In this document: positions 32,964 to 43,303 of the stretch, in pieces
How positions within the stretch are numbered: the first letter of the stretch is position 1
Layout: each line of letters starts with the position of its first letter
Assembly: GCF_047675955.1 (NCBI RefSeq)
Contig: NC_132923.1
Location: 94,051,137 to 94,115,136 of the forward strand
Length of the DNA stretch: 64,000 bases
Origin: Chlorocebus sabaeus
Taxonomy: Eukaryota; Chordata; Mammalia; Primates; Cercopithecidae
Direction of reading: 5' to 3'
Notes under the pieces: generated by a model
What the model was told of the DNA's origin: nothing
Database searches by the model: none
The model's input: the letters and a program-made list of their open reading frames with translations, nothing else
Program-made: the position numbers and the translations under genes

Positions 32964-33259
32964 GACCGGGCACGGTGGCTCATGCCTGTAATCCCAGCAC
33001 TTTGGGAGGCAGAGGCAGGTGGATCACCTGAGGTCAGGAGTTCGAGACCAGCCTGGCCAACATGGTAAAACCCCGACTCTACTAAAAATACAAAAATTAG
33101 GTGGGCGTGGTGGTAGGCGCCTGTAATTCCAGCTACTCAGGAGCCTGAGGCAGGAGAATCACTTGAACCCGGTGGGTGGAGGTTGCAGTGAGCCGAGATC
33201 GCGCCACTTCACACCGGCCTGAGCAAAAGAGTAAGACTCCTTTAAAAAAAAAAAAAAAA
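32964..33259 (+). mobile_element. AluS-like SINE in block A
   Basis: Target duplication AAGAATTCTACATATG at 32948-32963 and AAGAATTATACAGATG at 33260-33275. Copy B has one uninterrupted 'aagaattctctatgtg' there, which confirms insertion after the duplication. Confidence 0.95.
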
Positions 33260-33279
33260 AAGAATTATACAGATGCTGC

Positions 33280-33400
33280 TAGACCCTTTCATCCTCACCA
33301 AAGCCCTGTGAGGCAGGTACTTTTATTATCAGGCCCTCTTGCAGATGAGGATACTGAGGCTTAGATAAATTATTTGCCTAAACTCATCCATTCTCATAAG
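33280..33400 (-). mobile_element. MIR SINE in block A
   Basis: 'cttgcagatgaggatactga' plus 'ttatttgcctaaactcatcc' is a degraded reverse MIR shared with copy B. Confidence 0.65.
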
Positions 33401-33509
33401 TAGCATCACAACTTGCACCCAAGAGCCTCTGATCCCAGGGCTCCACACTCTTACATGACCCACGTTTAAATCTTCTGCTCAGTAATCACTGGGCCAAGAC
33501 CTTAGTTTT

Positions 33510-35580
33510 TTTCCTTCGCCCTGAGATCTGGATTGTTTCCATTGTTCAGCTATTACAAATAAACTTTCTATGAATATGCACGTACAAGTACTTGTAATGC
33601 TTTCGTTTCTCCTGGGTAAGTAGTGAAATAACTTGGTCATATGGTAGGCGTATGTTTAACTTTTTGAGAAATTACTAAACTGTTTTTCCAGAGTAGTTAT
33701 ACCATTTCACTCCTACCAGCATGTATGAGAATTTCAGTTGCTCCACATCTTCCCCAACATTTAATATGATCAGTCTTTTTAATCTTGGCCATCCTAATAG
33801 ATGTGTAGTGGTATCACACTGAGTTTTAATTTGCATTCTCCTAATGCTTATAATATTGAGCTTCATTTGCTGTCCTTATTACCATCCATCTATTTTATTT
33901 GATGAAGTGTCTGTTCAAATCTTTGCCCATATTTTAATTGGGTTGTTTTCTTAATACTGAGTTGTAGCCAGGCACGGTGGCTCACGCCTGGAATCCCAGC
34001 ACTTTGGGAGGCCAAGGCGGGAGGATCACCTGAGGTCAGGAGTTTCAGAGTAGCCTGGCCAATGTGGTAAAACCTTGTTTCTATTAAAAATACAAAATTA
34101 GCTGGGCATGGTGCCATGCACCTGTAATCCTAGCTACTTGAGAGGCTGAACCCAGGAGGTGGAGGTTGCAGTGAGCCGAGATCATGCCATTGCACTCTGT
34201 GCAAAAAGAGTAAAGCTCCGTCTCAAAAAAATAAAAAATAAAGAATAAGCAAAAAAAAAAAAATGATCTGTAAGAGTTATTTCTATATTCTGGAAACAAG
34301 TTTCTTGTCAGATAGTGATTCTTTTTTCTCCCATTCTGTGGCTTGTCTTTTATTTTCTTAGCAATGCCTTTCTAAAAGCAGTAAGTTTTAATTTTAATAA
34401 AATCAAATTTATCAATTTTTTCTTTTATGAACAGTGTTAATCTATGTCAACAATATTTTATCATTTCAATGTATAGGTCTTACATATATTTTAGCAGATT
34501 TACCTTAAGTATTTCATTTTTTAATGTCATTGAAATTTAAATTTTAGATTGTTGCTAGTGTATAGAAACATGATTAAGTTTTTTATATTGATCTTGTAGC
34601 CTGTATCCTTGCTAACTCATTTATTAGTTCTAGCAGCTTCTTTCATAGATTCCACAGGATTTTCTACACAGAAAACCATGTTGTCTGAGAATAAAGATAG
34701 TGTCACTTCTTTCTTTCCAATCTTAGCTTTTTATTTCTTTTCCTTGCTTTATTGCACTAGCAATTTGGTTGTTGGAAGTTGTCTTGCAGTTCCCTAAAAT
34801 ATTGCAGTTTTTAAAGGTCTTTTTTCTCTGTCTGTTTCATTTTGCCCAAGCTCACCATAGTTTCTATAACTGTGCCTTTGAGTTCACTGATATTCTCTCC
34901 TACAATGTCAAATCTTCCACTATTTCCATCCACTGTGTTTTACATCTCGGGCATTGTAGTTTCCATCTCTAAACGTTTTCTTTGGTCTTTTAAAATATTT
35001 TCATGTCCCTACATAGTCAATAGTTCTTCTAGCTTAACACATGACATACATTTAATAACTGTTTTAATGGTATTGTCTACTGATTTTACCGTCAGCGTCA
35101 TTTCTAGGTCAGTGTCAATCGACTGATTACCTCTCCATTATGGGAAGTGTTTTCTTGTTTCTCTGCATGCCTGGTAACCACTGACTGGATGCCAGACATT
35201 TGTGAATTTTACCTTGTTGTGTACTATATATTTTTGTATTTCTAGAAGAATTAGAGAATCTTGATCTCTGGCAGAGTGGTAGACCAAAGGAAAAAAAAAA
35301 GAAAAAGAAAATGAATTTATAAATAATCTCAAGTTGTTTTCTGCAAAATAATTACGTTACTCGGAAATAGTTTGGTCCTTTGGTTAGATGGGCCCAGAGC
35401 TGTATTTCTGTAGGGTTACTTTTTCCCCACTACTCAGCTAATACCCTGAGACCCCTTGAATTAATCCCCTCTGGCTATCAGGAACAGACTCTGTCTACTA
35501 GCTCTGTGTGAGCTCTGAGCACTATTCTCTTTTATCTTTTTGGGTGGTTTCTTACCCCAGCCTCAGGTAATTTCCACTTG
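33510..35580 (-). mobile_element. old L1M fragments (ORF2 then ORF1/5' part)
   Basis: At 33510-34830 the plus strand reads as reverse L1 ORF2: 'ccatcctaatagatgtgtag', 'tttgcattctcctaatgctt' and 'cttgtcagatagtgattctt'. At 34830-35330 it is the reverse of old L1 ORF1: 'tttaataactgttttaatgg', 'catgcctggtaaccactgac', 'gatgccagacatttgtgaat'. The sequence to 35580 resembles an L1M 5' region. All frames are broken. The junction between the two parts is not contiguous in a full L1, so deletion or two insertions are possible. Confidence 0.75.
33967..34260 (+). mobile_element. Alu SINE in L1M
   Basis: Forward Alu with deletions in the right monomer ('gagaggctgaacccaggagg') and near its end ('attgcactctgtgcaaaaag'). 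Confidence 0.9.
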
Positions 35581-36379
35581 ATTAATACTCAACTGAATAG
35601 TTAAGGGGGACCCTCTGAGTATCTCCAGCGCTCTTTCTTTGTAGTTCTCCTCTCTCCAGTGCTCTGCCTTACAAACTTCAGCCTCTTTGGCTTCCCCCAG
35701 GCCCCTGGACATGTCTTATTAATGAGGGGAGCCATGGCATGGCAACTTTCTCCAGGTGACAAGTCAGTAGGACTAGCCTGTATTTCTTCATTTCTCTCAT
35801 TGATCACTGTTTGCCACTGTCTAATGTATACACAGTGTCTTGAGTGTCATTCTGTGTGTGTGTGTGTGTGTGTGTGTCTGTTTGGTTTTGTATTTTAAGG
35901 CATTTCAGAAGGGAGGGTAAATCTAGTCTCTGTGACTGTTCTGAAAAAGCAGAAGTTCGTGGCGTCAAAGTTGGCACTGGAGTTGGTCAGGAAGTGTCAG
36001 AGCTGGCTCTGCACTGGAGCAGGGAGGTTTTTCTTCCTTTATACCAGCTGGCACACCTGCCCGCAGAGGAGGACGGATTCTACTGTGCCGTCAAGCTCTC
36101 AGGCACTGGGTGCCAACTGGGTCAGTAACCAGGGAGAGGAGGTAACTGGTGTGCCCGTGGGAAACCAGAGCTGGCATATCTCATTATAACTGTCAACAGA
36201 ATGCTTCTTCACTGAGGTTCCAATGCTGCCACCTCTCCAGCCAGCCCAGCTGGAGTCAGGGTGCCTTCCTCTAAGGGCTCTGACCTCATCTCCAGTTACT
36301 GACCTCACTTGGCCAGAGCTGGAGGGGATTAGCACCTACAGCCTCCCAGCTGGCAACATTAGCCACTACCTAGCAACAA
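35581..36379. other. unannotated DNA with a TG microsatellite
   Basis: C/T-rich single-copy sequence. The open frames 36223-36648 and 35659-35898 show no domain and partly overlap MIR or the TG repeat. Confidence 0.4.
35853..35877. repeat. (TG)12 microsatellite
   Basis: Twenty-five uninterrupted bases of TG, followed by TCTGTTTGG. Confidence 0.95.
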
Positions 36380-36490
36380 CAATGACAAACTTCCATTTTT
36401 TGAGCCGTTACTATTTGCCAGGCCCTGAGCTACCTACTAAAAAATTGAGGCTAGAAGAGGTAAAGCTGCTCACCCAAGTGACGCAGCTGG
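36380..36490 (-). mobile_element. MIR SINE
   Basis: 'gttactatttgccaggccct' with 'aaaattgaggctagaagagg' and 'aagtgacgcagctgg' is a reverse MIR. Confidence 0.65.
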
Positions 36491-36689
36491 AAAGGGGAAA
36501 AAGGTGGATTCAACACTTACCTCTGGAGACCTGGGGGATGGTCTGTCAGACATACATCCTGGGACCTTTCAGAGGCTCTGGGTCCCATCTTCCATTTTGG
36601 CCTGGGCTCCTGTCTCTGTTTCTGGCTTTTGTCTGCCTCTGGGTCTGAAGCCCTAACCGAATCTGCTTAATTCTGGGGCATGGCATGGT

Positions 36690-36910
36690 GCGTGGGACAC
36701 ACACTGACTTTGTTAACAGACAGACTGAGGTTCAAATCCTACTTTCTAACTGTGTGACCTTGAGGGAGTCACTAAATTCTTGCTGAGCCATAATAATTAC
36801 CTCTACAACATGGGGTAGTGGTATTACCTCACAGGCTGAATGTGAGGATTAAATGAGATAATATGTTAAAAGTGCTTACTTCCACCTGGGTGTTCAATAC
36901 ATGGCAGTGA
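36690..36910 (+). mobile_element. MIR SINE
   Basis: 'gactgaggttcaaatcctac', 'ctgtgtgaccttgagggagt' and 'gaggattaaatgagataata' are in forward MIR order. Confidence 0.8.
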
Positions 36911-37706
36911 GACACCCAGTGTCCAATCAGGCATGCAAGGGGCTTGGACATTGTCTCTCTGTCATAATAATAAGTAAAAGGTTGAACAAACTGGAAAATC
37001 AACAATTCTTAGATCCTTTAGAGGAGTGAGATCACAGGGCAAACCACTGCCCTCAAAATTGAAGAGACAGAAAAGCAGAAACTCCCAAGTAGAAACCTCC
37101 TCTAGAACCAGTACCAGGACAGGACAACCTAACCTATAATTGAAGAACTGCTGGAGGCTCAGTATGGGCAAATCTGAACGTTAAACATTCCAGCAAGATC
37201 CAGCCATAGGGGCGCACCCACATGTTTGTGAGTTTAATCTTCAGGATCTCTATCGGGTCCTCCCAGTGAATGTCAGAGAAAAATCTCCTTGTGCTTTCAG
37301 CAGAGGGATGGGAAAAGTGACCATTTTGAAATATGCCAGAGCATTCTGTTCTTAACAAGGCCTGCTTTCAAGAGAAACTATTTCAGCCCAGCCCAATCTT
37401 CTGGAGCTTAGTCAGAGCCTAGCTGACCTGAGGGAGGGGACATAGCCAACTCCACACCCCTCTCTGTCCCCCCTAAGGGGAGAAAAAAAAATGGAGAAGC
37501 ACTGGTGAACTTCACAGCCCAGGAGGGTTCCCGGGCTCATGAAAAGACTGAGGTCTAATCAAAGGACTGTGGAACGCCACCCCTGCCCCACACCTTCTCC
37601 ACCACATTGCTAAAGGCCTATTTTACGGGAATTCCTTTTACCCAGTGTAGGAGCCATGGGAAAACTTTCCCTTCACTCTCGGAAGTTTCACTAAAAAATC
37701 AATTTA

Positions 37707-38004
37707 TGGGCCGGGCGCGGTGGCTCAAGCCTGTAATCCCAGCACTTTGGGAGGCCGAGACTGGTGGATCACGAGGTCAGGAGATCGAGACCATCCTGGC
37801 TAACACGGTGAAACCCCGTCTCTACTAAAAGGCACAAAAATATAGACGGGCGAGGTGGTGGGCGCCTGTAGTCCCAGCTACTCGGGAGGCTGAGGCAGGA
37901 GAATGGCTTGAACCCGGGAGGCGGAGCTTGCAGTGAGCCGAGATCGGGCCACTGCACTCCAGCCTGGGCGACAGAGCGAGACTCCGTCTCAAAAAAAAAA
38001 AAAA
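37707..38004 (+). mobile_element. AluYR-type SINE (Old World monkey lineage)
   Basis: Young Alu with CTCAAGCCTG, 'gagatcgagaccatcctggc', the linker GACGGGCGAGGTGGTGG and GATCGGGCCACTG. Target word AAAAAATCAATTTA at 37693-37706 and 38005-38018. It shares its target with the next Alu. Confidence 0.92.
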
Positions 38005-38018
38005 AAAAAATCAATTTA

Positions 38019-38304
38019 CAGGCCAGGCTTGGTGGCTCACACCTGTAATCCCGGCACTTTGGGAGGCCAAGGTGGGTGAATCACCTGAGGTCAGGAGTTC
38101 AAGACCAGTCCAGCCAACATGGAGAAACCCCATCTCTACTGAAAATACAAAAATTAGCTGGGCATGGTGGCGGGCGCCTATAATCCCAGCTACCTGGGAG
38201 GCAGAGGCAGGAGAATCGTTTAAATCCAGGAGGCAGAGGTTGCAGTGAGCTGAGATTGTGCCATTGCACTCCAGCCTGGGCGACAAGAGCAAGACTCTGT
38301 CTTA
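38019..38304 (+). mobile_element. AluS-like SINE at the same target
   Basis: Flanked by AAAAAATCAATTTA (38005-38018) and AAAAAATCAACTTA (38305-38318). It is older than its left neighbour by divergence. Confidence 0.92.
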
Positions 38305-38460
38305 AAAAAATCAACTTACAAAAGGCAAATTGGTAGGAGAAATGGTGTACAAATTTATTAGTATGCACAGGGGAGAATCATAGAGTGATTACCCAATATC
38401 CCAATGGAGTAAGATGGTACTCTTCTTTTTAAAAAAACTTTTATAAATTTTTTAAATTAA

Positions 38461-38567
38461 AAAAAAATGGAATACTTTATGAATTTGCATACCATCCTTG
38501 CGCAGGGGCCAGGCTAATGTTCTCTGTATCGTTAAAATTTTAGTATATGTGCTGCCAAAGTGAGCAC
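38461..38567 (-). pseudogene. U6 snRNA retrocopy, near full length
   Basis: The minus strand reads GTGCTCACTTTGGCAGCACA, then ATATACTAAAATTTTAACGA, TACAGAGAACATTAGCCTGG, CCCCTGCGCAAGGATG and a run of T. It aligns with U6 over all 107 nt without gaps. About a dozen substitutions are visible. These include A for G after ACAGAGA (ACAGAGAACATT versus ACAGAGAAGATT) and several in the 3' stem. The invariant ACAGAGA hexamer is kept, but there is no U6-type upstream promoter (TATA and PSE) that I can see. It is most likely a processed, silent copy inside the LTR. Confidence 0.92.
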
Positions 38568-38731
38568 TGTATACCCTTCTTCTTAGGGGAAAGGAAGATG
38601 GGAAAGTATGCATGATTTTAGGGGATAGGAAATGATTTTTAGGGGAATTCAATGGGCTTGAAAAACATACAATTTCCTTCGACAAAGTCTGTTGGGCCTG
38701 CAGAGCAGACAATGGTTTGTGGCAAAAGTCT

Positions 38732-38945
38732 GTGTACCATCTGGCGAACATAGTGAAAGCCTGTCTGTACTAAAAATACAAAAATTAGCTGGGCGTGGTG
38801 GCAAGAGCCTATAGTCCCAGCTACTTGGGAGGCTGAGGCAGAACCGCTTGAATCTGGGAGGTGGAGGTTGCAGTGAGCCGAGATCATGCCATTGCACTTC
38901 AGCCTGGACAACAGAGTGAGATTGCATCTCAAAAAAAAAAAAAAA
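38732..38945 (+). mobile_element. 5'-truncated Alu SINE
   Basis: Starts within the left monomer ('gcgaacatagtgaaagcctg') and ends with a 19-nt A tail. Flanking word AAAAGTCT at 38724-38731 and 38946-38953. Confidence 0.88.
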
Positions 38946-39767
38946 AAAAGTCTCTCTAGATTTGTTGACAGACTTGGGTCTTTCTTCCTGTGCTACAAAT
39001 TCAGTTAATGAAAACTCAAAGAAGGGACTAGAGGTAATTGTCTTCTACTTAGGCGGAACTGGATTTTAGGCAGATAGGGGAACTTCAGAAAACAACTTTA
39101 TCATGTGCTTTGGGAGGGACGGAGGATTGACAGACAGGAGATGAGGGAAGGTCAGAGAGACCTTGAGGCTTTTTCTTCAGTTTGGCATGTCAAAGTACCA
39201 TATTTTGTTGTATTGGTTTCTGAGCCCCAACACCAGCATATCATGTGTGGCTTTCAATGGGAAAAATTACAACGCATATTAAAGGCAAAACACATACTTT
39301 GAAGAAAAAGAGCAAGCGTCAGAACTAGACTAGGATACAACAGGAATGTTAAGATTATCAGACTAAAAATTTAAAACAATTAAAATTAATGTTAGGGGCT
39401 TTGATGGAAAAAGTAGATAACATGCAAGCACAGATAGTGTAAGCACAGAGACAAAAATTCTAAGAAAGAATTTTTTTTAATGATAGAGATAAAAAATACT
39501 GTAATAGAAATGAAGAATGCTTTTAATGGGCTTATTAGTACATTGGACACAGATGAGGAAAGAATCTCTGAGACCGAGGATATGTTGGTAGAAACTTTCA
39601 AAACTGAAAAGCAAAGAGAGAAAAAACTGAAAAAACATAAGAAAGAATATCCATGTACTGTGAGACAACTATAAAAGCTATATTATATGCATAATGGGAA
39701 TATCTGAAGGAGAAAAAAGGACAAAAGAAATAGTTGAAGCAAGGATAACTGAACATTTCACCAATTT

Positions 39768-40061
39768 TTTCTTTTTTGAGACAGAGTCTCGATCTGTCAC
39801 CCGGGCTGGAGTGCAGTGGTGCGATCTCCTCTCACTGCAACCTCCGCCTCCCAGGTTCAAGTGATTCTCCTGTCTCAGCCTCCCGAGTAGCTGGGACTAC
39901 AGGCACCTGCCACCACACCCAGCTAACTTTTTTGTATTTTTAGTAGAGATGGGGTTTCACCATGTTGGTTAGGCTGGTCTCAAACTCCTGACCTCAGGTG
40001 ATCCACCTGCCTTGGTCTCCCAAAGTGTTGGAATTACAGGCGTGATCCACCGCACCCTGCA
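39768..40061 (-). mobile_element. AluS-like SINE in L1M ORF1
   Basis: Target duplication ATTTCACCAATTT at 39755-39767 and ATTTCACCAAATT at 40062-40074. Confidence 0.93.
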
Positions 40062-40111
40062 ATTTCACCAAATTAATGTCAGACACCATACCACAGATCC
40101 AGGAAACTCAG

Positions 40112-40114
<3 letters not shown>

Positions 40115-40192
<78 letters not shown>
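40115..40192. repeat. (CT)n tract, 78 bp
   Basis: CT dinucleotides with a single TG interruption near 40166. A pure pyrimidine strand of this length can form triplex-type structures. The open frames across it are Ser/Leu or Arg/Glu repeats, not genes. Confidence 0.97.
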
Positions 40193-40317
40193 ACATACAC
40201 ACACAAAGCCCCAAATGCTACACCTAGGCATATCATACTTAAACTGCATGAAATCTAAAATCAAAGATAAAGAAAAAATCTTGGAATGAAAGCAGAGAGG
40301 TAGCCAACAGTACTTTG

Positions 40318-40319
<2 letters not shown>

Positions 40320-40348
<29 letters not shown>
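40320..40348. repeat. poly-A tract, 29 nt
   Basis: An uninterrupted A run within L1M ORF1. It is not attached to an identifiable SINE. Confidence 0.95.
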
Positions 40349-40350
<2 letters not shown>

Positions 40351-40539
40351 AATAATTTTCTAAAAAGGAAAGCAGAGGGGGTAAAAACTTGCCTACAGAG
40401 GAGCAAAGACATGACATCTGAGTTCTTAGAAACCAAGCAAGCTAAAAGAGAATGAAGTGAATATTTTAAATGTTGGGAGAAAAAAGCCCACCAACCTAGT
40501 ATTCTGTATCCTGAAAACTTTCCTTCAAGAGTGAAGGAA

Positions 40540-40668
40540 CTGGGTGAGGTGGCATGTGCCTATAATCACAGCTACTTGGGAGGCTAGTGTGGGAGTATGC
40601 CTTCAGCCTAGGAGTTCCAGGCCAGCCTGGGGCAACATAGCAACACTCTGTCTCTAAAAGAAAAAAAG
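40540..40668 (+). mobile_element. free Alu monomer (FLAM/FRAM-like)
   Basis: One arm only: 'ggtgaggtggcatgtgccta', 'gctacttgggaggctagtgt', 'gcctggggcaacatagcaac', then an A-rich tail that meets the next Alu. Confidence 0.75.
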
Positions 40669-40670
40669 CT

Positions 40671-40960
40671 GGCCGGGCACAGTGGCTCACTCCTGTAATC
40701 TCAGCACTTTGGGAGGCCGAGGCAGGCAGATCACTTGAGGTCAAAAGTTTGAGACCAGCCTGGCCACATAGTAAAACCACATCTCTACTAAAAAATAAAA
40801 ATTAGCCAGACATGGCAGCATGCGCCTGTAATCCCAGCTACTTGGGAGGCTGAGGTAGGAGAATCACTTGAACTCAGGAGGCAGAGGTTGCAGTGAGCCA
40901 AGATGGCGCCACCGCACTCCAGCCTGGGCAACACAGCAAGACTCCATTTCAAAAAAAAAA
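40671..40960 (+). mobile_element. AluS-like SINE
   Basis: Forward full-length Alu directly behind the monomer's A-rich tail, which probably served as its target. Confidence 0.92.
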
Positions 40961-41064
40961 AGTTAACAAATCTAGCTATATATACAAAGTTTAATAAATC
41001 TAGTCCAAATAGAGTTTAATCTCAGGAATGCAAGGTTGTTTTAGTATTTGAAAATCAATTTGTG

Positions 41065-41384
41065 GCCTGGCACAGTGGCTCACGCCTATAATCCCAGCAC
41101 TTTGGGAGGTCAAGGCCGGTGGATCACCTGAGGTCAGGAGTTCAAGACCAGCCTGGCCAACATGATGAAACCCCATCTTTACTAAAAATAAAAAAATTAG
41201 CCAGGCATGGTGATGTGCACCTATAGTCCCAGCTACTCGGGAGGCTGAGAGAGGAAAACTGCTTAAACCTGGGAGGTAGAGATTGTGCTGAGCCAAGATC
41301 ATGCCACTGCACTCCAGCCTGGGTGACAGAGCAAGACTGTCTCAAAAAAAAAAAAAAAAAAAAAGAAAGAAAGAAAGAAAGAAA
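41065..41384 (+). mobile_element. AluS-like SINE with (GAAA)n tail
   Basis: Target duplication GAAAATCAATTTGTG at 41050-41064 and GAAAATCAGTTTGTG at 41385-41399. The tail is A22 followed by (GAAA)5. Confidence 0.95.
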
Positions 41385-41431
41385 GAAAATCAGTTTGTGT
41401 ACTTGATTATATTAACAAAATAAAAATTACA

Positions 41432-41727
41432 TTTTTTTTTTTTTTGAGACAGAGTTTCGCTCTTGTTGCCCAGGCTGGAGTGCAATGGCGCGATCTTGGC
41501 TCACTGCAACCTCCACCTCCCAAGTTCAAGCAATTCTCCTGCCTCAGTCTCCCAAATAGCTGGGATTACAGGCATGTGCCACCGTGCCCGACTAATTCTG
41601 TATTTTTAGTAGAGACGGGGTTTCTCCATGTTGGCCAGGCTGGTCTCAAACTCCTGACCTCAGGTGATCCACCAGCCTTGGCCTCCCAAAGTGCTGGGAT
41701 TACAGGTGTGAGCCACCGTGCCTGGTC
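41432..41727 (-). mobile_element. AluS-like SINE
   Basis: Reverse Alu with 14-nt poly-T, 'gagtttcgctcttgttgccc' and 'ccaccgtgcctggtc' end. Confidence 0.92.
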
Positions 41728-42138
41728 TTGTTTTTTAAAAAGTGAAAGAAAAACAAAGACTTTCTCAAACAAAATTGAAGGAATTTGTTGCCAGTAAACC
41801 TAATTTACAAGAAATGTTTAAAGAATTTCTTCAGAGAGAGGGAAAATAATATAGATCAGAAACTCAGATCCACTTAAAGAAGAGCAATAGAGAAAGAATA
41901 AGTAAAGAGAAAATTAATACTTTTATTCTTATTCTTAATCTAACAAATAAGATAATGTTCAAAATAATAATAGCAACAATGAATATAGCTATATATAAGC
42001 AAAATGAATACAGCAAAACAAGGGATGGAGGGAGGAATTAGGAATGTTTCATCACTGAAGCAGGATAGTGTCATTTGAAAGTGGACTGGGATTAGTGTAT
42101 ATGTATACGGCAAACTCTAGGGCGATTGTTAAAAAAAC

Positions 42139-42428
42139 TTTTTTTTGAGACGGAGTCTCACTGTTGTCGCCCAGGCTGGAGTGCAGTGGTGCGATCTCAG
42201 CTCACTGCAACCTCTGCCTCGTGGATTCAAACTATTCTCCTGCCTCAGCCTCCTGAGTAGCTGGGATTACAGGCGCACGCCACCACACCCAGCTAATTTT
42301 TGTACTTTTAGTAGAGACGAGGTTTCACCATGTTGGCCAAGCTGGTCTCAAACTCCTGATCTCAGGGAACTGCCTGCCTCAGCCTTCCGAAGTGCTGGGA
42401 TTACAGGCGTGAGCCAACACGCCTGGCC
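42139..42428 (-). mobile_element. AluS-like SINE
   Basis: Reverse Alu: 'gagacggagtctcactgttg' to 'gagccaacacgcctggcc'. Confidence 0.92.
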
Positions 42429-42454
42429 TAAAAATTTTTTTAAAAGTAAGTATA

Positions 42455-42724
42455 TTGGGAGGCCGAGGTAGGCAGATCACGAGGTCAGGAGTTTGAGACC
42501 AACCTGACCAAGATGGTGAAGCCCGTCTCTACTAAAAAAAAAATATATATATACACACAAAAATTAGCTGGGTGTGGTGGCATGCACCTGTAATCTCAGC
42601 TACTCGGAAGGCTGAGGCAGGAGAATCACTTGAACAGGCAGAGGTTGCAGTGAGCCAAGATCGCGCCACTGCACTCCAACCTGGGCGAACGAGCGAGGCT
42701 CCATCTCTAAAAAAAAGAGAAAAG
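42455..42724 (+). mobile_element. 5'-truncated Alu SINE
   Basis: Lacks the first 35-40 bases and starts at TTGGGAGGCCGAGG. Target duplication AAAAGTAAGTATA at 42442-42454 and 42725-42737 proves that it inserted already truncated. It also has an (AT)n/(AC)n interruption in the middle linker. Confidence 0.93.
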
Positions 42725-42999
42725 AAAAGTAAGTATAATCAATATTCTGAAAATAAGAGGAAATGTAATCACATAAAATGCTCACTTAAGTCTAAAAAGG
42801 AAGAAAATGTGTTGAAGACAAAAATACAAGGGCAATGAATAGAAAACAATAACAAATATGGTATACATTAATCCAACTACATCAATAATCACTGTAAACA
42901 TCAATGATCTAAATATACCAATTACAAGACAGAGATTTGGTCAGAGTGAATCAAAAACAAGACTGACCTATATGCTGTATAAAAAAAAAAAACCACTTT

Positions 43000-43303
43000 T
43001 ATTTTATTTTATTTTATTTTTGAGACAGAGTCTCTCTCTGTTGCCCAGGCTGGAGTGCAGTGGCACACTCTTGGCTCACTGCAACCTCCACCTCCTAGGT
43101 TCAAGTGATTCTCCTTCCTCAGCCTCCTGAGTAGCCAGGACTACAGGCACCTGCCACCATGCCCAGCTAATTTTTGTATTTTTAGTAGAGATGGGGTTTC
43201 ACCATGTTGGCCAGGCTAGTCTCGAACTCCTGACCTCAGGTGATCCACTTGCCTCGGCTTCCCAGAGTGCTGGGATTATAGGCGTGAGCCACCGTTCTCG
43301 GCC
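43000..43303 (-). mobile_element. AluS-like SINE with (TTTTA)n tail
   Basis: Reverse Alu whose tail at about 42998-43020 is four TTTTA units. The L1M words before and after join as CCCACTTT. Confidence 0.92.

Larger units (their letters stand above)
31195..33497. other. old segmental duplication, copy A
   Basis: Shares unique sequence, a MER5A-like piece, an L2 3' end and a MIR, in the same order and orientation, with copy B at 51336-53542. Matching words are 'atgtggccatcagagtg' (31195 and 51336), 'agcagcttt'-type 'aatttcctg(g)aga', 'cagccag(t/a)cagaagt', 'ggtagatgatgatga', 'accc(t/c)ttcatcctcacca' and 'attctcataag'. Identity in good stretches is around three quarters by eye. Copy A was later split by Alus at 31421, 31838, 32131 and 32964. 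Confidence 0.75.
37646..39232 (-). mobile_element. ERV1-like solo LTR inserted in L1M
   Basis: On the minus strand it begins TGTTGGGGCTCAGAAACCAA and ends CCCATGGCTCCTACA. A perfect 4-bp target duplication CCAG flanks it (37642-37645, 39233-39236). The L1M 5' UTR resumes without loss after it. Inside are 'actaataaatttgtacacca' and 'ttgccttttgtaagttgatt' (R/U5). Four insertions split it: two Alus, a U6 copy and a truncated Alu. Removing them leaves about 0.65 kb. Related 3' ends are seen at 45460-45608 and 52721-52930. I did not assign a family name. Confidence 0.85.

Noticed and set aside
39480..39674. A 64-codon frame with Lys/Glu-rich coiled-coil look
   Set aside because: It is the coiled-coil part of an old L1 ORF1, cut off from the rest by stops and insertions. 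It is not a gene.
40076..40417. Ser/Leu and Arg/Glu repeat open frames
   Set aside because: They are translations of the CT microsatellite.
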